Part shown: piece after piece, positions 36,300 to 45,699 of the stretch | Position numbering within the stretch: the stretch's first letter is position 1 | How the letters are laid out: each line of letters begins with the position of its first letter | Assembly (NCBI RefSeq): GCF_000419765.1 | Contig: NZ_ATTQ01000020.1 | Span: forward strand, 1-64,000 | Direction: 5' to 3' | Length of the DNA: 64,000 bases | DNA from: Rhizobium mongolense USDA 1844 | GTDB taxonomy: Bacteria > Pseudomonadota > Alphaproteobacteria > Rhizobiales > Rhizobiaceae | Notes under the pieces: model-generated | Databases searched by the model: none | What the model was told of the DNA's origin: nothing | Seen by the model: only the letters and a program-made list of their open reading frames with translations | Program-made: the position numbers and the translations under genes

Positions 36300-36956
36300 A
36301 TGAATACTTCCGAAGTGCTCGTCCGTCGTGCTCAGGTCGTCAAGGTGCACCTGGACGCTCTCGAACAGCTCTTAGCCAACCCGACGCCGGGAATCTCCGA
36401 AGCCATCCGCGCGAGTATATCGCTTCGATTTCTGTTTGATCGAGCGCTTGGCCAAGTCGCGCACGAGTTGGGATACAAGATTACGATCAGAGCGCCGATC
36501 GTACAAAACATCCCAGTTGGGGAGGCGTTGCTGTTTGCCTGTGGCGGATACGACTTGGGCCTTGGAGTCGTAAAGCCGCATTACGCCTACCGAGAGCCAG
36601 GGCACACAAGTCCTCATCGCCAGCAATTCGAGAGGTTGATGGCGAACTCTCCGAGCGTGCATTCATTCGCGGATGTAAAACTCAAGGCGTTTGAGGAGCA
36701 GACTTGTCTAGCCATGCTTGGGCTGCCGGTTACGCGTCATAGTGTCATCCGTTACGTGGCGAATAAATGTGGCGGCGCGCACCATCACGACAATGCTGCC
36801 GATTTTGAGGAAATAGAGATGCGGTTAACGCAGGTAGGTCATTCTTTGCGGGTGAACGGAACGGGCCTTTCCGCGGTCTTTCTCGAGACTGTCGGAACGG
36901 CATCTCTTCTTTTGGCATCAAGCAGTATCGACGAGCTGCGGAAAGCGTTGACGTAG
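36300..36956 (+). CDS. Hypothetical protein, possible partner of HNH nuclease
   Basis: A 218-residue protein not recognised. It is mostly helical, with two motif-like parts: SISLRFLFDRALGQVAHELG and RYVANKCGGAHHHDN, the latter a His cluster after an Arg, reminiscent of HEPN-type RNase or DUF-family active sites. No signal peptide or membrane segment. It follows the HNH gene by 43 bp on the same strand, suggesting a two-gene unit. Function unknown. Confidence 0.55.
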   Translation: MNTSEVLVRRAQVVKVHLDALEQLLANPTPGISEAIRASISLRFLFDRALGQVAHELGYKITIRAPIVQNIPVGEALLFACGGYDLGLGVVKPHYAYREPGHTSPHRQQFERLMANSPSVHSFADVKLKAFEEQTCLAMLGLPVTRHSVIRYVANKCGGAHHHDNAADFEEIEMRLTQVGHSLRVNGTGLSAVFLETVGTASLLLASSSIDELRKALT

Positions 36957-37001
36957 CGCGGCATAGGACGGATGCGGTTCTGGGCTTGGTGGGCTGCCGT
37001 T

Positions 37002-37973
37002 CTAGAGTGTCGACGCCGCACTTCCTAGAAGTATCTGAATCAAGAACCCGTTGAGGTCCTCATCCGAGGTTTCAAGTGCCTCACGGAACGGGCTTGTATC
37101 CTCGATGTAAGCCTCAAACACGGCACGACAGACCCGGTCGATGCCCTTGGAAATCTGCTTGAGTTGAGCCACCTCGTTTGGCTTGAAGGTTGCTCCATGA
37201 ACCGCCTTGGAGCGGAAGCCATATGCCTGCTTTACAAGCTTATAGGTAGTGATGCGGTCGTCTCCCGGCGGATGAAGTACCGCTGCTACGCGCTCGGACA
37301 CTTGATGGCTGAGTTCCTGCTGCGACGTCGACACTAGCGCCTCAAGGCCCGAGCAATATTGTGCGATCTTCAAAGCGACGTCAGGAATGCTTCGAGCCGC
37401 GCCAATGAAATACTGGAATCGGCTGAAGCGCTCAGAACCCTTCTGGAGCGAGGTAGGCGAGTCATTTTGTCTTATGTAGAGTGGCAGCTGCGGCGTTTGG
37501 ATGCTACGAGCGATCCGCAATTCCTCAATAGAAAACGGGACTGCTCGGAATGACCCGTCTGCGGAGGAGTTGCGCGACGCCCAAGTATTGGTGTGGACCA
37601 TGATGCCTCGGTCGGGCGGAGCTGCAATCCACGTTCGATCAAACAGGCTGGCATTATCCTTCACAAGCCAAAGACCAAGTTCCAAGCTTTTCAGTCGAAG
37701 CATGTCCTTGATTAGCGCTTTCTCTAGGAATGTGCCGAGATCAACTTCATCGCCCTCCGTGTCACTGGATCGATAGACCACAGCTTTCGCTCGATCCGCC
37801 AGATACCTGGCCTCCACACTTCCCAGGGCGTTCCCGAACCGCTCGAGCAGCGCGGTGATGCGCGATCTGTCCCTCGTGATGTAATAGTCATCTGCAAACC
37901 GCTCCCCACGGCCCGAGATCATCGGCAACTCGATCTGGTCTAGGCCGCATAGGAACGTTGTTTTCAAGCGCAA
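37002..37973 (-). CDS. Apea-like HEPN domain protein
   Basis: A 323-residue protein. The C-terminal third is an Apea-like HEPN domain: IAQYCSGLEALVSTSQQELSHQVSERVAAVL, then YGFRSKAVHG, whose R254-x4-H259 is the HEPN RNase signature. The N-terminal two thirds are a beta-rich domain with no recognised motif. HEPN proteins commonly act as RNases in anti-phage or toxin systems. Single minus-strand gene, convergent with the preceding gene. Confidence 0.7.
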   Translation of the reverse strand: MRLKTTFLCGLDQIELPMISGRGERFADDYYITRDRSRITALLERFGNALGSVEARYLADRAKAVVYRSSDTEGDEVDLGTFLEKALIKDMLRLKSLELGLWLVKDNASLFDRTWIAAPPDRGIMVHTNTWASRNSSADGSFRAVPFSIEELRIARSIQTPQLPLYIRQNDSPTSLQKGSERFSRFQYFIGAARSIPDVALKIAQYCSGLEALVSTSQQELSHQVSERVAAVLHPPGDDRITTYKLVKQAYGFRSKAVHGATFKPNEVAQLKQISKGIDRVCRAVFEAYIEDTSPFREALETSDEDLNGFLIQILLGSAASTL

Positions 37974-38183
37974 GGTTCTGGCTCAATCCGAAAGTGTACA
38001 GCAAGGAACGTTAGGCTGTTCTTGCAGAGTCGCGGCACGAATGTCTCCCTTCGCCGGCAAGCGACGGTGTTTGTTCGCAAATTCACTACCACTATTCGAA
38101 AACATGTTAGTATTTACAAGTGCATCTTGTGCAACCACTGATCTTAGTTAGCGTGTTTCGGCAACGATTCTGGCCGGGGTGCA

Positions 38184-39347
38184 ATGTCGCTAGACGAATA
38201 TCCGAAACTCAAGACGTCCGTACCGGGTCAATATCTCGGATATGGCCTTCAGCCGGTTCGCCTTTGCTACTATCTGATGAGTGTTGCTAACGGCTGTCGG
38301 GTGTCGCTCGAGCAGCTTGATGACATTGCCATTCATGATGCGTCCGGCGGGCTGATCTTGGAGCAATCGAAAAGCGCGTTATCTGGCAATCCCGCCTCCG
38401 ACAAATCGGCGGAACTCTGGAAGACACTCGCGAATTGGGCCTCACTTCCAAGCTCGCTTTTTGACGCTACTACCGCGTTCCGGTTCTACGTCACTCCGCT
38501 GAAACTCGGTGACCTCGTCCACGCATTGCATGACGCCAACGACCCTGCAAAGGCTGTGGCGCTGCTGAAGAAGTTGAAAACAAAGTCTTTCAGAGGCAAG
38601 AAGGGTATCGGCGTCGAACCACTGATAAGCAAATTTCTAGACGCCGGCGAAGAGGCCTGCCTCAAGGTAATACGGCTCTTTGAGTTGCAAAGTGAGGAAG
38701 ACCCGATCGACGCGATCCGGGAAAAGCTGCTTGTGACCCTTCCGGAAGAAAGTCTGGAACAGTTCTGTGCTGCAGCCATCGGCATGGCAAAGACCGACGT
38801 CGAAAGTCTCATCCGGAAAAAGAAGGCACCGATCCTAGACGCCGTGGCGTTTCGACGGAAGCTAAGAGCGTTCATCAGAAAACATGATTTCTCCAAGCTT
38901 CTCGTCCCAGCAGCGGACGAGCCCGCGCAAAACCAGATTGCCGATCTCCTCAGCCGCCAGCCGACCTTCGTGCGCCAACTTGCTGCGGTGGAGGCTTCGG
39001 AGAACCTCATGACGATGGCAGTTAGCGATTTTCTTCGGGCGATGGCGGACAAAGTCGCTTGGGCGGACAATGGTAGTATTGTCGACAGCAGTCTCGATGA
39101 ACTCGACCAGTCGCTCATCCGTCATCACGCTATGACTTCCGACGAGCTTTCGGATACTCACGGACATCTCGATCCTCCGCAGCGGGGCAGGCAACTTTAT
39201 CGCCGGTGCGCTGATCTAAAGATGCCATTGGAGGGCCAGACCCTTCCCAGCTACTTCGTTGCTGGAGAATACAATTGCCTGGCCGACGATCGTAGAGTCG
39301 GCTGGCACCCAGATCATCAGACGTTGTTCCCCAAGGGGGCACCATGA
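38184..39347 (+). CDS. ABC-three component system effector/sensor protein
   Basis: A 387-residue protein, first gene of an ABC-3C operon. The N-terminus (PGQYLGYGLQPVRLCYYLMS, then LDDIAIHD and LILEQSKSAL) resembles Cap4/DUF4297-type nuclease domains, with D46/D47 and E60-Q-S-K63 as the likely catalytic set. The rest is helical and ends in a domain typical of ABC-3C first components. In these systems the first component is thought to be the effector gated by the ATPase. Its stop (TGA) overlaps the start of the middle component. An AT-richer 210-bp promoter region precedes it. Confidence 0.75.
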   Translation: MSLDEYPKLKTSVPGQYLGYGLQPVRLCYYLMSVANGCRVSLEQLDDIAIHDASGGLILEQSKSALSGNPASDKSAELWKTLANWASLPSSLFDATTAFRFYVTPLKLGDLVHALHDANDPAKAVALLKKLKTKSFRGKKGIGVEPLISKFLDAGEEACLKVIRLFELQSEEDPIDAIREKLLVTLPEESLEQFCAAAIGMAKTDVESLIRKKKAPILDAVAFRRKLRAFIRKHDFSKLLVPAADEPAQNQIADLLSRQPTFVRQLAAVEASENLMTMAVSDFLRAMADKVAWADNGSIVDSSLDELDQSLIRHHAMTSDELSDTHGHLDPPQRGRQLYRRCADLKMPLEGQTLPSYFVAGEYNCLADDRRVGWHPDHQTLFPKGAP

Positions 39348-39832
39348 TGAATGCCCCTCTATCGACGGTGGCGCTGGTCCAAAATCCAGCGCTGGGAGCG
39401 CTGCTGCTTTGGCGGTTCGGAAAATCCTATCAGGAAGAGCGGTTGGTCGAACCTGCTCAGTTGCAGGCGTTCTTCGTAGTGCTCCCACTACTGTACCATG
39501 CACCCACGCTGAACCGCATCCGCTCGACCTACGAGTCGTCCGGTCTCTCGCAGTTCACAAAAAAACTGAGCGAGGAGCGCGAGCTTCTTATCTCGGTGCA
39601 GGAGCGTAGCCTGAAGATGCGCGAACTGACGCTCTCCTCGATAGGAGCGGCAATCTCCAGTGGATTGATGACCCTTTCCTACGACACGGGAAGGCTTCGG
39701 AGTAACGAAGCACGTCCCCCGAGACCGCCCGAACGGCTGAAGCACCACGTTGCCGGAGCAGACAAGCTCGGTCGGTGGTTCGGTAGGCTGTCGCTCGATC
39801 AGGCCTTCGCACTTTTGTGGGTGGAACCCTAG
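39344..39832 (+). CDS. ABC-three component system middle component
   Basis: A 162-residue protein matching the middle-component pattern of ABC-3C systems: an N-terminal NPALGALLLWRFGKSYQE segment (entry into a short helical core), FVVLPLLYHAPTL, and a C-terminal RLGRWFGRL-like KLGRWFGRLSLDQAFALLWVEP. Its start overlaps the effector stop (ATGA) and it ends 2 bp before the ATPase gene. Probably a structural adaptor between effector and ATPase. Confidence 0.82.
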   Translation: MMNAPLSTVALVQNPALGALLLWRFGKSYQEERLVEPAQLQAFFVVLPLLYHAPTLNRIRSTYESSGLSQFTKKLSEERELLISVQERSLKMRELTLSSIGAAISSGLMTLSYDTGRLRSNEARPPRPPERLKHHVAGADKLGRWFGRLSLDQAFALLWVEP

Positions 39833-39834
39833 CC

Positions 39835-41799
39835 ATGCATTTCCAGATTCTAAGTTTGATCCTGTGGCCTAAGGCCGATCATCAGCCCCGTGTCCTGAAT
39901 TTCGAACGTGGGATGGTGAACGTGATAACGGGCGCGTCCAAGACTGGTAAGTCAGCGGTAATCCCGATCATCGACTACTGCCTGGCGTCAGGTAAATGCA
40001 GCATCCCGGTCGGGACGATACGGAAGACGTGCGAATGGTTCGGGATTGTAGTTGATACGCTGGAAGGCAAGAAGCTGTTGGCCCGACGGGAGCCTGGCGA
40101 AGCGAAGCAGACTGGAGATATGTATCTCCTCGAAGGCGACGATATCGAAATTCCCTATCGGATCGTGGAAAAGAACACCACGGCGGACATCGTTAAACGG
40201 AAACTCGGTGAGCTGTCCGGCCTTTCGCGTCTCCGAATAAATCCCAACGTGGAGGCGGCCTACCAAAGCCGCGTAAGCTTTCGCGATCTCATGGCCTTCA
40301 ATTTTCAGCCTCAGTACATTGTCGCCAACCCGCTTGCCCTCTATTTCGGGGCTGACACGACCGAACACCGAGAGAAGTTGAAGGCCATCTTCCCCTACGT
40401 TCTCGGTGCTCTGACTCCAGAAATGGTAGCGGCGCGATGGGAGATTGACCGACTTCAGCGACTTCTTCGGCAGGCCGAATCCGCTCTTGCCACTGTCAAG
40501 AAAGCCGTGCGTGCCTGGCAAGCAGAAACCAGCGGATGGCTTAGACAGGCGCTCGAGCTTGGCCTTCTGCCAAAGGCGACGAAAATTCCCGAGGATGATC
40601 CGAACCAAACGATTGACCTCCTGCGCGAGGCGACCCGCGCCGACACCCGAACGTCATTCGCAACCGTGGACTCCATCGATTCATCGCTGCGTCAGCTAGA
40701 GGTCTTGCAAAACCGGGAATCGGAAACCGCAGCGAAGCTCTCCGTCCTCCGGCAACACCTCGCAGAGGTGGAACGCCTCGTAGACAGCAGTAGAAAGTAT
40801 GGCGGCGCAATCCGCATCCAGAAGGACCGACTGGACATCGCGGCTTGGCTCAAGTCCAGAACGGAAGTCGCGGATGATCCGATAGCCGCGTTGGGTGATG
40901 GTCGCGAGAAGATTGACGCGCTGGTGCAAGCGCTGGCGGGGATCGAAATCCAGTTACGCACGCAACCGAGCCTGTCCGACACGTTCGACAAGGAACGTCT
41001 GCGGATCAGGAAGGACCTCGATGATGCAACGAAAGCCTTGGCCTCCGTTCGCCAAGAGATCACGATCCTCGAACGTCGATCGGGCGAGGTCAGGGAGGCA
41101 ACGTACCGAAGGGATCGGGTCGAGCGCTTCCTCGGCCGTCTGGAACAGGCGCTTGAGACGTTCGAGCGCGCCGAGGACGGTGGCGCGCAGGCCGAAGAGA
41201 TCGGCCGGCTGGCGGACTTAATCGACGAGCAGAAAGCCATTTATTCTGAACGGCAGGTCTACCAGCGTACGGACAACGCGCTCCTGTACGTCGCGAAAAT
41301 TGCCGCCTCGATCCTCCCCAGGCTTGACGGCGAATGGCCGAACGCGCCGATTGAGGTTTTGATCGATGACCTGACTGTCCGCGTCGTACATCCCGACCGC
41401 AAGGACTACCTTTGGGAGATCGGTAGTGGCGCGAACTGGCTTGCCTACCACATCGCGGTGACCCTATCGCTCCAGCGTTTCTTCCGTGAGCTTCCGGATC
41501 ATTGTGTCCCGGGCTTCCTGATTTACGACCAACCGAGCCAAGTCTACTTTCCATCGGGCTTTGACAAACCGGGGCGGGAAGCGCCTGGTCGGACACGCGA
41601 TCAGGATATTGCCGCAGTGCGAGGAGTATTCGCGGCCATAGCCGACGAGATCGTGTTAGCAAAGGGCCAGCTGCAGGCCATTGTTTTGGACCATGCGGGC
41701 GCTGACGTCTGGGGTGAGCTGGTTGGGGTGGTGCCTATCGCCGACTGGCGAGATGGTGACGCCCTCGTCCCAGATTCATGGTTGGTTCCTCCGAGCTAA
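39835..41799 (+). CDS. ABC-three component system ATPase (DUF3732)
   Basis: A 654-residue SMC-like ATPase of the DUF3732 family. Walker A ITGASKTGKSA is at about 31-41. A long helical coiled-coil region spans roughly 215-470 (repeated LRQHLAEVERL, LDDATKALASVRQEI segments). The C-terminal half of the nucleotide site has SGANWLAYHIAVTLSLQRFF (ABC signature-like) and VPGFLIYDQPSQVYFP (Walker B with D-loop). Start ATG 39835 is preceded by the end of the middle component; the frame opens at GTG 39817. Third gene of the operon. Confidence 0.88.
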   Translation: MHFQILSLILWPKADHQPRVLNFERGMVNVITGASKTGKSAVIPIIDYCLASGKCSIPVGTIRKTCEWFGIVVDTLEGKKLLARREPGEAKQTGDMYLLEGDDIEIPYRIVEKNTTADIVKRKLGELSGLSRLRINPNVEAAYQSRVSFRDLMAFNFQPQYIVANPLALYFGADTTEHREKLKAIFPYVLGALTPEMVAARWEIDRLQRLLRQAESALATVKKAVRAWQAETSGWLRQALELGLLPKATKIPEDDPNQTIDLLREATRADTRTSFATVDSIDSSLRQLEVLQNRESETAAKLSVLRQHLAEVERLVDSSRKYGGAIRIQKDRLDIAAWLKSRTEVADDPIAALGDGREKIDALVQALAGIEIQLRTQPSLSDTFDKERLRIRKDLDDATKALASVRQEITILERRSGEVREATYRRDRVERFLGRLEQALETFERAEDGGAQAEEIGRLADLIDEQKAIYSERQVYQRTDNALLYVAKIAASILPRLDGEWPNAPIEVLIDDLTVRVVHPDRKDYLWEIGSGANWLAYHIAVTLSLQRFFRELPDHCVPGFLIYDQPSQVYFPSGFDKPGREAPGRTRDQDIAAVRGVFAAIADEIVLAKGQLQAIVLDHAGADVWGELVGVVPIADWRDGDALVPDSWLVPPS

Positions 41800-41801
41800 A
41801 C

Positions 41802-41873
41802 CCAAGCCCCAGGCTAAAACTCATTTGATTTTGTTATTTTCGTTAGCCTTCTCAGATTTTCTCTGGGGCTTGG
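41802..41873. repeat. Long inverted repeat with nested stem downstream of ABC-3C operon
   Basis: An 11-bp perfect inverted repeat (CCAAGCCCCAG at 41802-41812, CTGGGGCTTGG at 41863-41873). A second 6-bp pair, GGCTAA (41812-41817) and TTAGCC (41843-41848), nests inside it. The loop is T-rich. It follows the DUF3732 stop by a few bases and may be a terminator or the edge of a small mobile element. Confidence 0.5.
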
Positions 41874-42053
41874 CTCGATCGCCGATGCCGTGGACGATGA
41901 TCGTCTTCCAGCTCACGTCAACTGTAACAGGTGTTCCACTCCAACGTAGGCCTCCTCGACCTAATCTGTGATCGACTTTCCATGGACGAACAACAGGAGT
42001 TTCTCTATGGAAAGTACATTGGATGTGAGCAATGTCGTCTCGCAGTCGGTACG

Positions 42054-43829
42054 CTACAGAATTTGTACACCACTCTCGCCCAAAAACCGGCTTGGCGGGT
42101 TTCCGAAATAGTCTGGTTCGTACATGTACATCAGTAGCTTCTCTGCCCTTGTAACCGAGACGTAGAATTGGCGCTTCTCAGCCTCGATTTCACTTGCGGT
42201 CTTCGCTTTATAGAATGGCATTGTTCCCTCGCGAACTCCAATAACCGCCACAGCTTCGAATTCACGGCCCTTGGACTCGTGTATCGTCATGAGCCGTAGC
42301 GCTTTCTCGGGGCTGGCAAACATTCCGAGGTCTTCGATCGAGATGTTGTCGACATCGATCTTATTGTGGCGCATATCCGCAATCATCTCGTCCACAGACG
42401 ATGCGAACCGATTGACATCGCGCGGACCGATCCATGAATCTCTCGCTAGAAGAGTGCCAGCAGCAGCGGACATTTCTCGGAGCCAAACCACTCCATCGAG
42501 TTCCGTGGCAAGATCATTCGCTGTCCGAACGAGAGCTGAAATCGTTCGACGCCCCTCATAACTGAAGACATCAAACCTGCTTTCACCTGTGATTTCCTGC
42601 AGTGCGTGGAAAACAGCGCGCTCGATCTGCCTGACGTTGAACTTGGGACCGTCGATGACTGCGCCGCCGAGTTGCTCAGCAACTGTAGCGAATAAACGCG
42701 ACCGGCGATACGGTCGTGCGCCGGGTCCTACGATCGGAATGCCGTATTCGCGCAAGGCCCTGGATATCGGATAGAGCGCATTCCAACTCTTGGCCAGGAC
42801 GGCTGATCGACCAAGTCTTAGCTTCATCCTGTTGATGGCGGGGATGAAGTCCTCAACGATAGCGTCGAAGCTCTTTTTCCCCGATACGAGGTGAACCGGT
42901 TCGGCGCAGTGTCTGCTTTCGCCTTCGCTGGTCATTGCAGGCACGCGTGGGAAAAGGCGCTCTCCATGCACCACAATGGCGGGGCTGGACCGAAAATTCC
43001 ACGACAGCGACAGGTCGCGTCTTGCGCCTATTTCGTCTGCAAACGGGTCTATCAGCTCCGGCCTTGCCCCAGCGAATCCGAAAATCGATTGCGACGGGTC
43101 GCCAACCAGAAAGAACGTCGATTTGCTCTGAGCATGGAGAAGTCGGAGGATTTCGACCTGTATTTCGGTCGTATCCTGGAACTCGTCAATCAAGAACGAT
43201 CGAAATTTAGTTGCAACGGAGTTCGCAATAGATGCGTCGTCTCTCAGCAGGCAATATGTCCTGTAGAGGATCGACGCAAAATCGATGTAGCCGGCGGCTT
43301 GGCAATAGCTCACGAAGTGCGGGGCGGCCTTGGCTATCATGTCGTCTTCAAGGGCGGAGCCGATAAACTGACCCGCCGCATTGAGACCGATTTGACCAAA
43401 CCGCTCGTATTCTTGGAAGGTTAGATCATACCGCCCTACCTTCTCGGCGGACTTTTCCGCAATTTCCGTGAAGACGGGATTGTCTGAGGTGAGCACCTTC
43501 ATCGAGCCGCGGAAGCCTGCTACTCGAGAGGCGAATGGGCGCAATACCTGGTGTAGGCAAAAAGCGTGTATGGTGGAAACGGTGTAGTTTCTGCTGTCAT
43601 CGGGAGAAAGATAGGCTGCAGCACGGATGTCTATCTCGCTAACGGCGGCGTTTGTATACGTGATACAGGCTGCTGAGAACGGAGTGCCTCGAAGTGCGTC
43701 GACTTCCTGAATGAGCCGCGCGACTATCGTCCTGGTTTTTCCACTCCCGGGGCATGCCTTCAGGAGAAGATTTCCAGAGTGTTCGACAGCTTCCCGTTGC
43801 TGCGGCGTCAATCTCATTCGAGGAGCCAC
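42054..43829 (-). CDS. gajB: Gabija GajB, UvrD-like helicase
   Basis: A 591-residue UvrD/PcrA-like SF1 helicase, shorter than UvrD as expected for GajB. The motif series is complete: Q-motif LTPQQREAVEH, motif I CPGSGKTRT, motif Ia CITYTNAAVSEI, motif II FLIDEFQDTTEIQ, motif III LVGDPSQSIFGFAGA, motif IV region LSWNFRSSPAIV, motif V TIHESKGREFEAV and motif VI QFYVSVTRAEKLL. It overlaps the gajA stop by 16 bp, the normal Gabija arrangement. Known Gabija GajA nicks DNA when nucleotides are depleted and GajB supports its activation. Confidence 0.88.
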   Translation of the reverse strand: MAPRMRLTPQQREAVEHSGNLLLKACPGSGKTRTIVARLIQEVDALRGTPFSAACITYTNAAVSEIDIRAAAYLSPDDSRNYTVSTIHAFCLHQVLRPFASRVAGFRGSMKVLTSDNPVFTEIAEKSAEKVGRYDLTFQEYERFGQIGLNAAGQFIGSALEDDMIAKAAPHFVSYCQAAGYIDFASILYRTYCLLRDDASIANSVATKFRSFLIDEFQDTTEIQVEILRLLHAQSKSTFFLVGDPSQSIFGFAGARPELIDPFADEIGARRDLSLSWNFRSSPAIVVHGERLFPRVPAMTSEGESRHCAEPVHLVSGKKSFDAIVEDFIPAINRMKLRLGRSAVLAKSWNALYPISRALREYGIPIVGPGARPYRRSRLFATVAEQLGGAVIDGPKFNVRQIERAVFHALQEITGESRFDVFSYEGRRTISALVRTANDLATELDGVVWLREMSAAAGTLLARDSWIGPRDVNRFASSVDEMIADMRHNKIDVDNISIEDLGMFASPEKALRLMTIHESKGREFEAVAVIGVREGTMPFYKAKTASEIEAEKRQFYVSVTRAEKLLMYMYEPDYFGNPPSRFLGESGVQIL

Positions 43830-45601
43830 TTCACGGCAGCCTCGACGTAATCCGGAACAACTGCATTTTTCGGAACGTTCTCCGCTGCCGCTTGAGCAAA
43901 CCGAGCCTTGCCGAACCTTTTCGCAGTGTTGAGAACGCTTTTCGCTAGTGCCTCCGTTGCACCGGTCGTCGCGTTCCGTAGCTTTTTAGATACAATCGGG
44001 GCACCAACTTTTCCGGCGGCGTCCGCCAGCATGCCAAGGTTTGGCGTGAGCGTTATCTCTCTCTCGAACGTGGTCTTTCCAAGGAACACCTTTACGTAAT
44101 CGCCGGAGAGCTTCGTGACATCTTCCTTTTCAGGCAGGTCCAGCTCTTCACCATCTTCATTGCCATCGACGGGCGGCTCTTGATCCGCGTCGGCCACGAT
44201 CGCGCATTTTTTGTGAATCCCCTTTTCGGAAAACAGTCTCGAAAATGCACCGAAATGAACGCCATGGATCGCCACGACGGAAATGCCGACGCGATCGAGG
44301 TCAATTCCCATAGCTGACTTGATCAATGGTGGGAGAAGGAAAGCCTCTGCGGCACCCTCGACCAGCATGACACGTCGCGCGAAGAGCAGATTCGATTTCG
44401 TGGCGTCGAGATATCTTTCAAGGTCCGCGACATCTCCGGCCGTAAGGTCATCGTTTGCCGCTACGGTTGATGCCTGCGGTGCGGATTTCCCGACGTTTGT
44501 AAGCAATACAAACGAATTCAACGGCGCTTTTGATGCCACCTGTGTACTGTGCGTGGTGACGATTGACTGAAACGGCAGCACCCGCAAAGCATCTAACAAG
44601 ACCATCTGTAGTTGTGGGTGCAGGTGAGCTTCCGGCTCTTCGATGAGTATCAGCTCCCCGGCCGCCTTGCCCTCGGCAGCACGCCTGCGAAACTGCTCTA
44701 TCAGAATGGCCATATACAGAACGTTGTTCATCCCCAGGCTATTGCGCCGGGGCTCAAACGACATCATCGCAGGGCCGCTCAGCAAAAGCCGGATGTTTCT
44801 CAGAATCGACTGGAATGTCGGTGAACTGAGGCCGAGGTTGACGTCTAGGCTGAACGCCTCTCCCGTCACGTCCTTCAATGCGGCGTCGATCGCCCCGGCC
44901 ACGTCCGTGACAACCGGTGACTTCTCAATCCCGTCGTTGGCTGCTTTTATCGCTGCGATGAGAGCAGCCTGTTCGGCTGGCGGTACCTTGCTTGCCGCGA
45001 TCAGTCTGATCAAGGGAGACTTGCGCATGTCGGCGAGGTCGTGCTCCACATCGCGTAGCGCGTGCAGAAATACGACGCGATAGGCTTGGAGGTATTGAAG
45101 TCCGACCGAGCGCGCTCCGATATCGTCGTTTTCGACGTTCCACTCAATGGCGGTCAAATCGACGCCTGGGTCTCCGCCACCAAAAAGTTCCCAGCTGAAG
45201 TCGTCCAAAACCAGAGAGCCAAGTACTCTCGCGCCAGTGAGGAGGTCCTCTCGTACTGTCGCTCGCGGTCTGAACCTGTAGAAAATTCTGGCGCGCCCGT
45301 CGCCCAATTGTGTTCCGTGGAGCATGGCGACTTCGTTGTCGTTAGCTTCATATCCGGTGAACTCGACACCAATCAGGACCTGGAAAGGATTCGATTGGTC
45401 GATGTCACAATGGACGTCATCCTTTTGCAACGACCGAAACGATGACGACAGATCGACGTCAAGGCACAGGCGCAGTGCCTGTATGAGCGCCGACTTGCCG
45501 GAACTGTTTTCTCCGATGATACAGGTAGCTTTCTCAGCGATCGCTACATCGACAAAGTCTAGCGCCCGATACCCCTTAACTACAATGCGACTCAGGTGCA
45601 T
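43814..45601 (-). CDS. gajA: Gabija GajA, OLD-family ATPase/TOPRIM nuclease
   Basis: A 595-residue OLD-family nuclease. Walker A GENSSGKSALIQAL is at the N-terminus; the ABC-like signature region and ELILIEEPEAHLHPQLQMVLLDAL (Walker B), then VTTHSTQVAS, complete the ATPase. The C-terminal TOPRIM nuclease domain has MLVEGAAEAFLLPPL and CAIVADADQEP (the DxD pair). The start is 45601 (MHLSRIVVKGYRAL), because GGAGG precedes it and GajA N-termini begin there. The frame continues upstream to 45895 through an IS66 transposase remnant, not counted here. Confidence 0.88.
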   Translation of the reverse strand: MHLSRIVVKGYRALDFVDVAIAEKATCIIGENSSGKSALIQALRLCLDVDLSSSFRSLQKDDVHCDIDQSNPFQVLIGVEFTGYEANDNEVAMLHGTQLGDGRARIFYRFRPRATVREDLLTGARVLGSLVLDDFSWELFGGGDPGVDLTAIEWNVENDDIGARSVGLQYLQAYRVVFLHALRDVEHDLADMRKSPLIRLIAASKVPPAEQAALIAAIKAANDGIEKSPVVTDVAGAIDAALKDVTGEAFSLDVNLGLSSPTFQSILRNIRLLLSGPAMMSFEPRRNSLGMNNVLYMAILIEQFRRRAAEGKAAGELILIEEPEAHLHPQLQMVLLDALRVLPFQSIVTTHSTQVASKAPLNSFVLLTNVGKSAPQASTVAANDDLTAGDVADLERYLDATKSNLLFARRVMLVEGAAEAFLLPPLIKSAMGIDLDRVGISVVAIHGVHFGAFSRLFSEKGIHKKCAIVADADQEPPVDGNEDGEELDLPEKEDVTKLSGDYVKVFLGKTTFEREITLTPNLGMLADAAGKVGAPIVSKKLRNATTGATEALAKSVLNTAKRFGKARFAQAAAENVPKNAVVPDYVEAAVKWLLE

Positions 45602-45699
45602 GTTGAAGCCTCCAGTTGTAGAGCTATCACAATTTTCGACCTTGTGCAGCTTTCCATCTTCGAGGTGTTGTACCGACTCAATCGCGTTATCAGGCGGTC

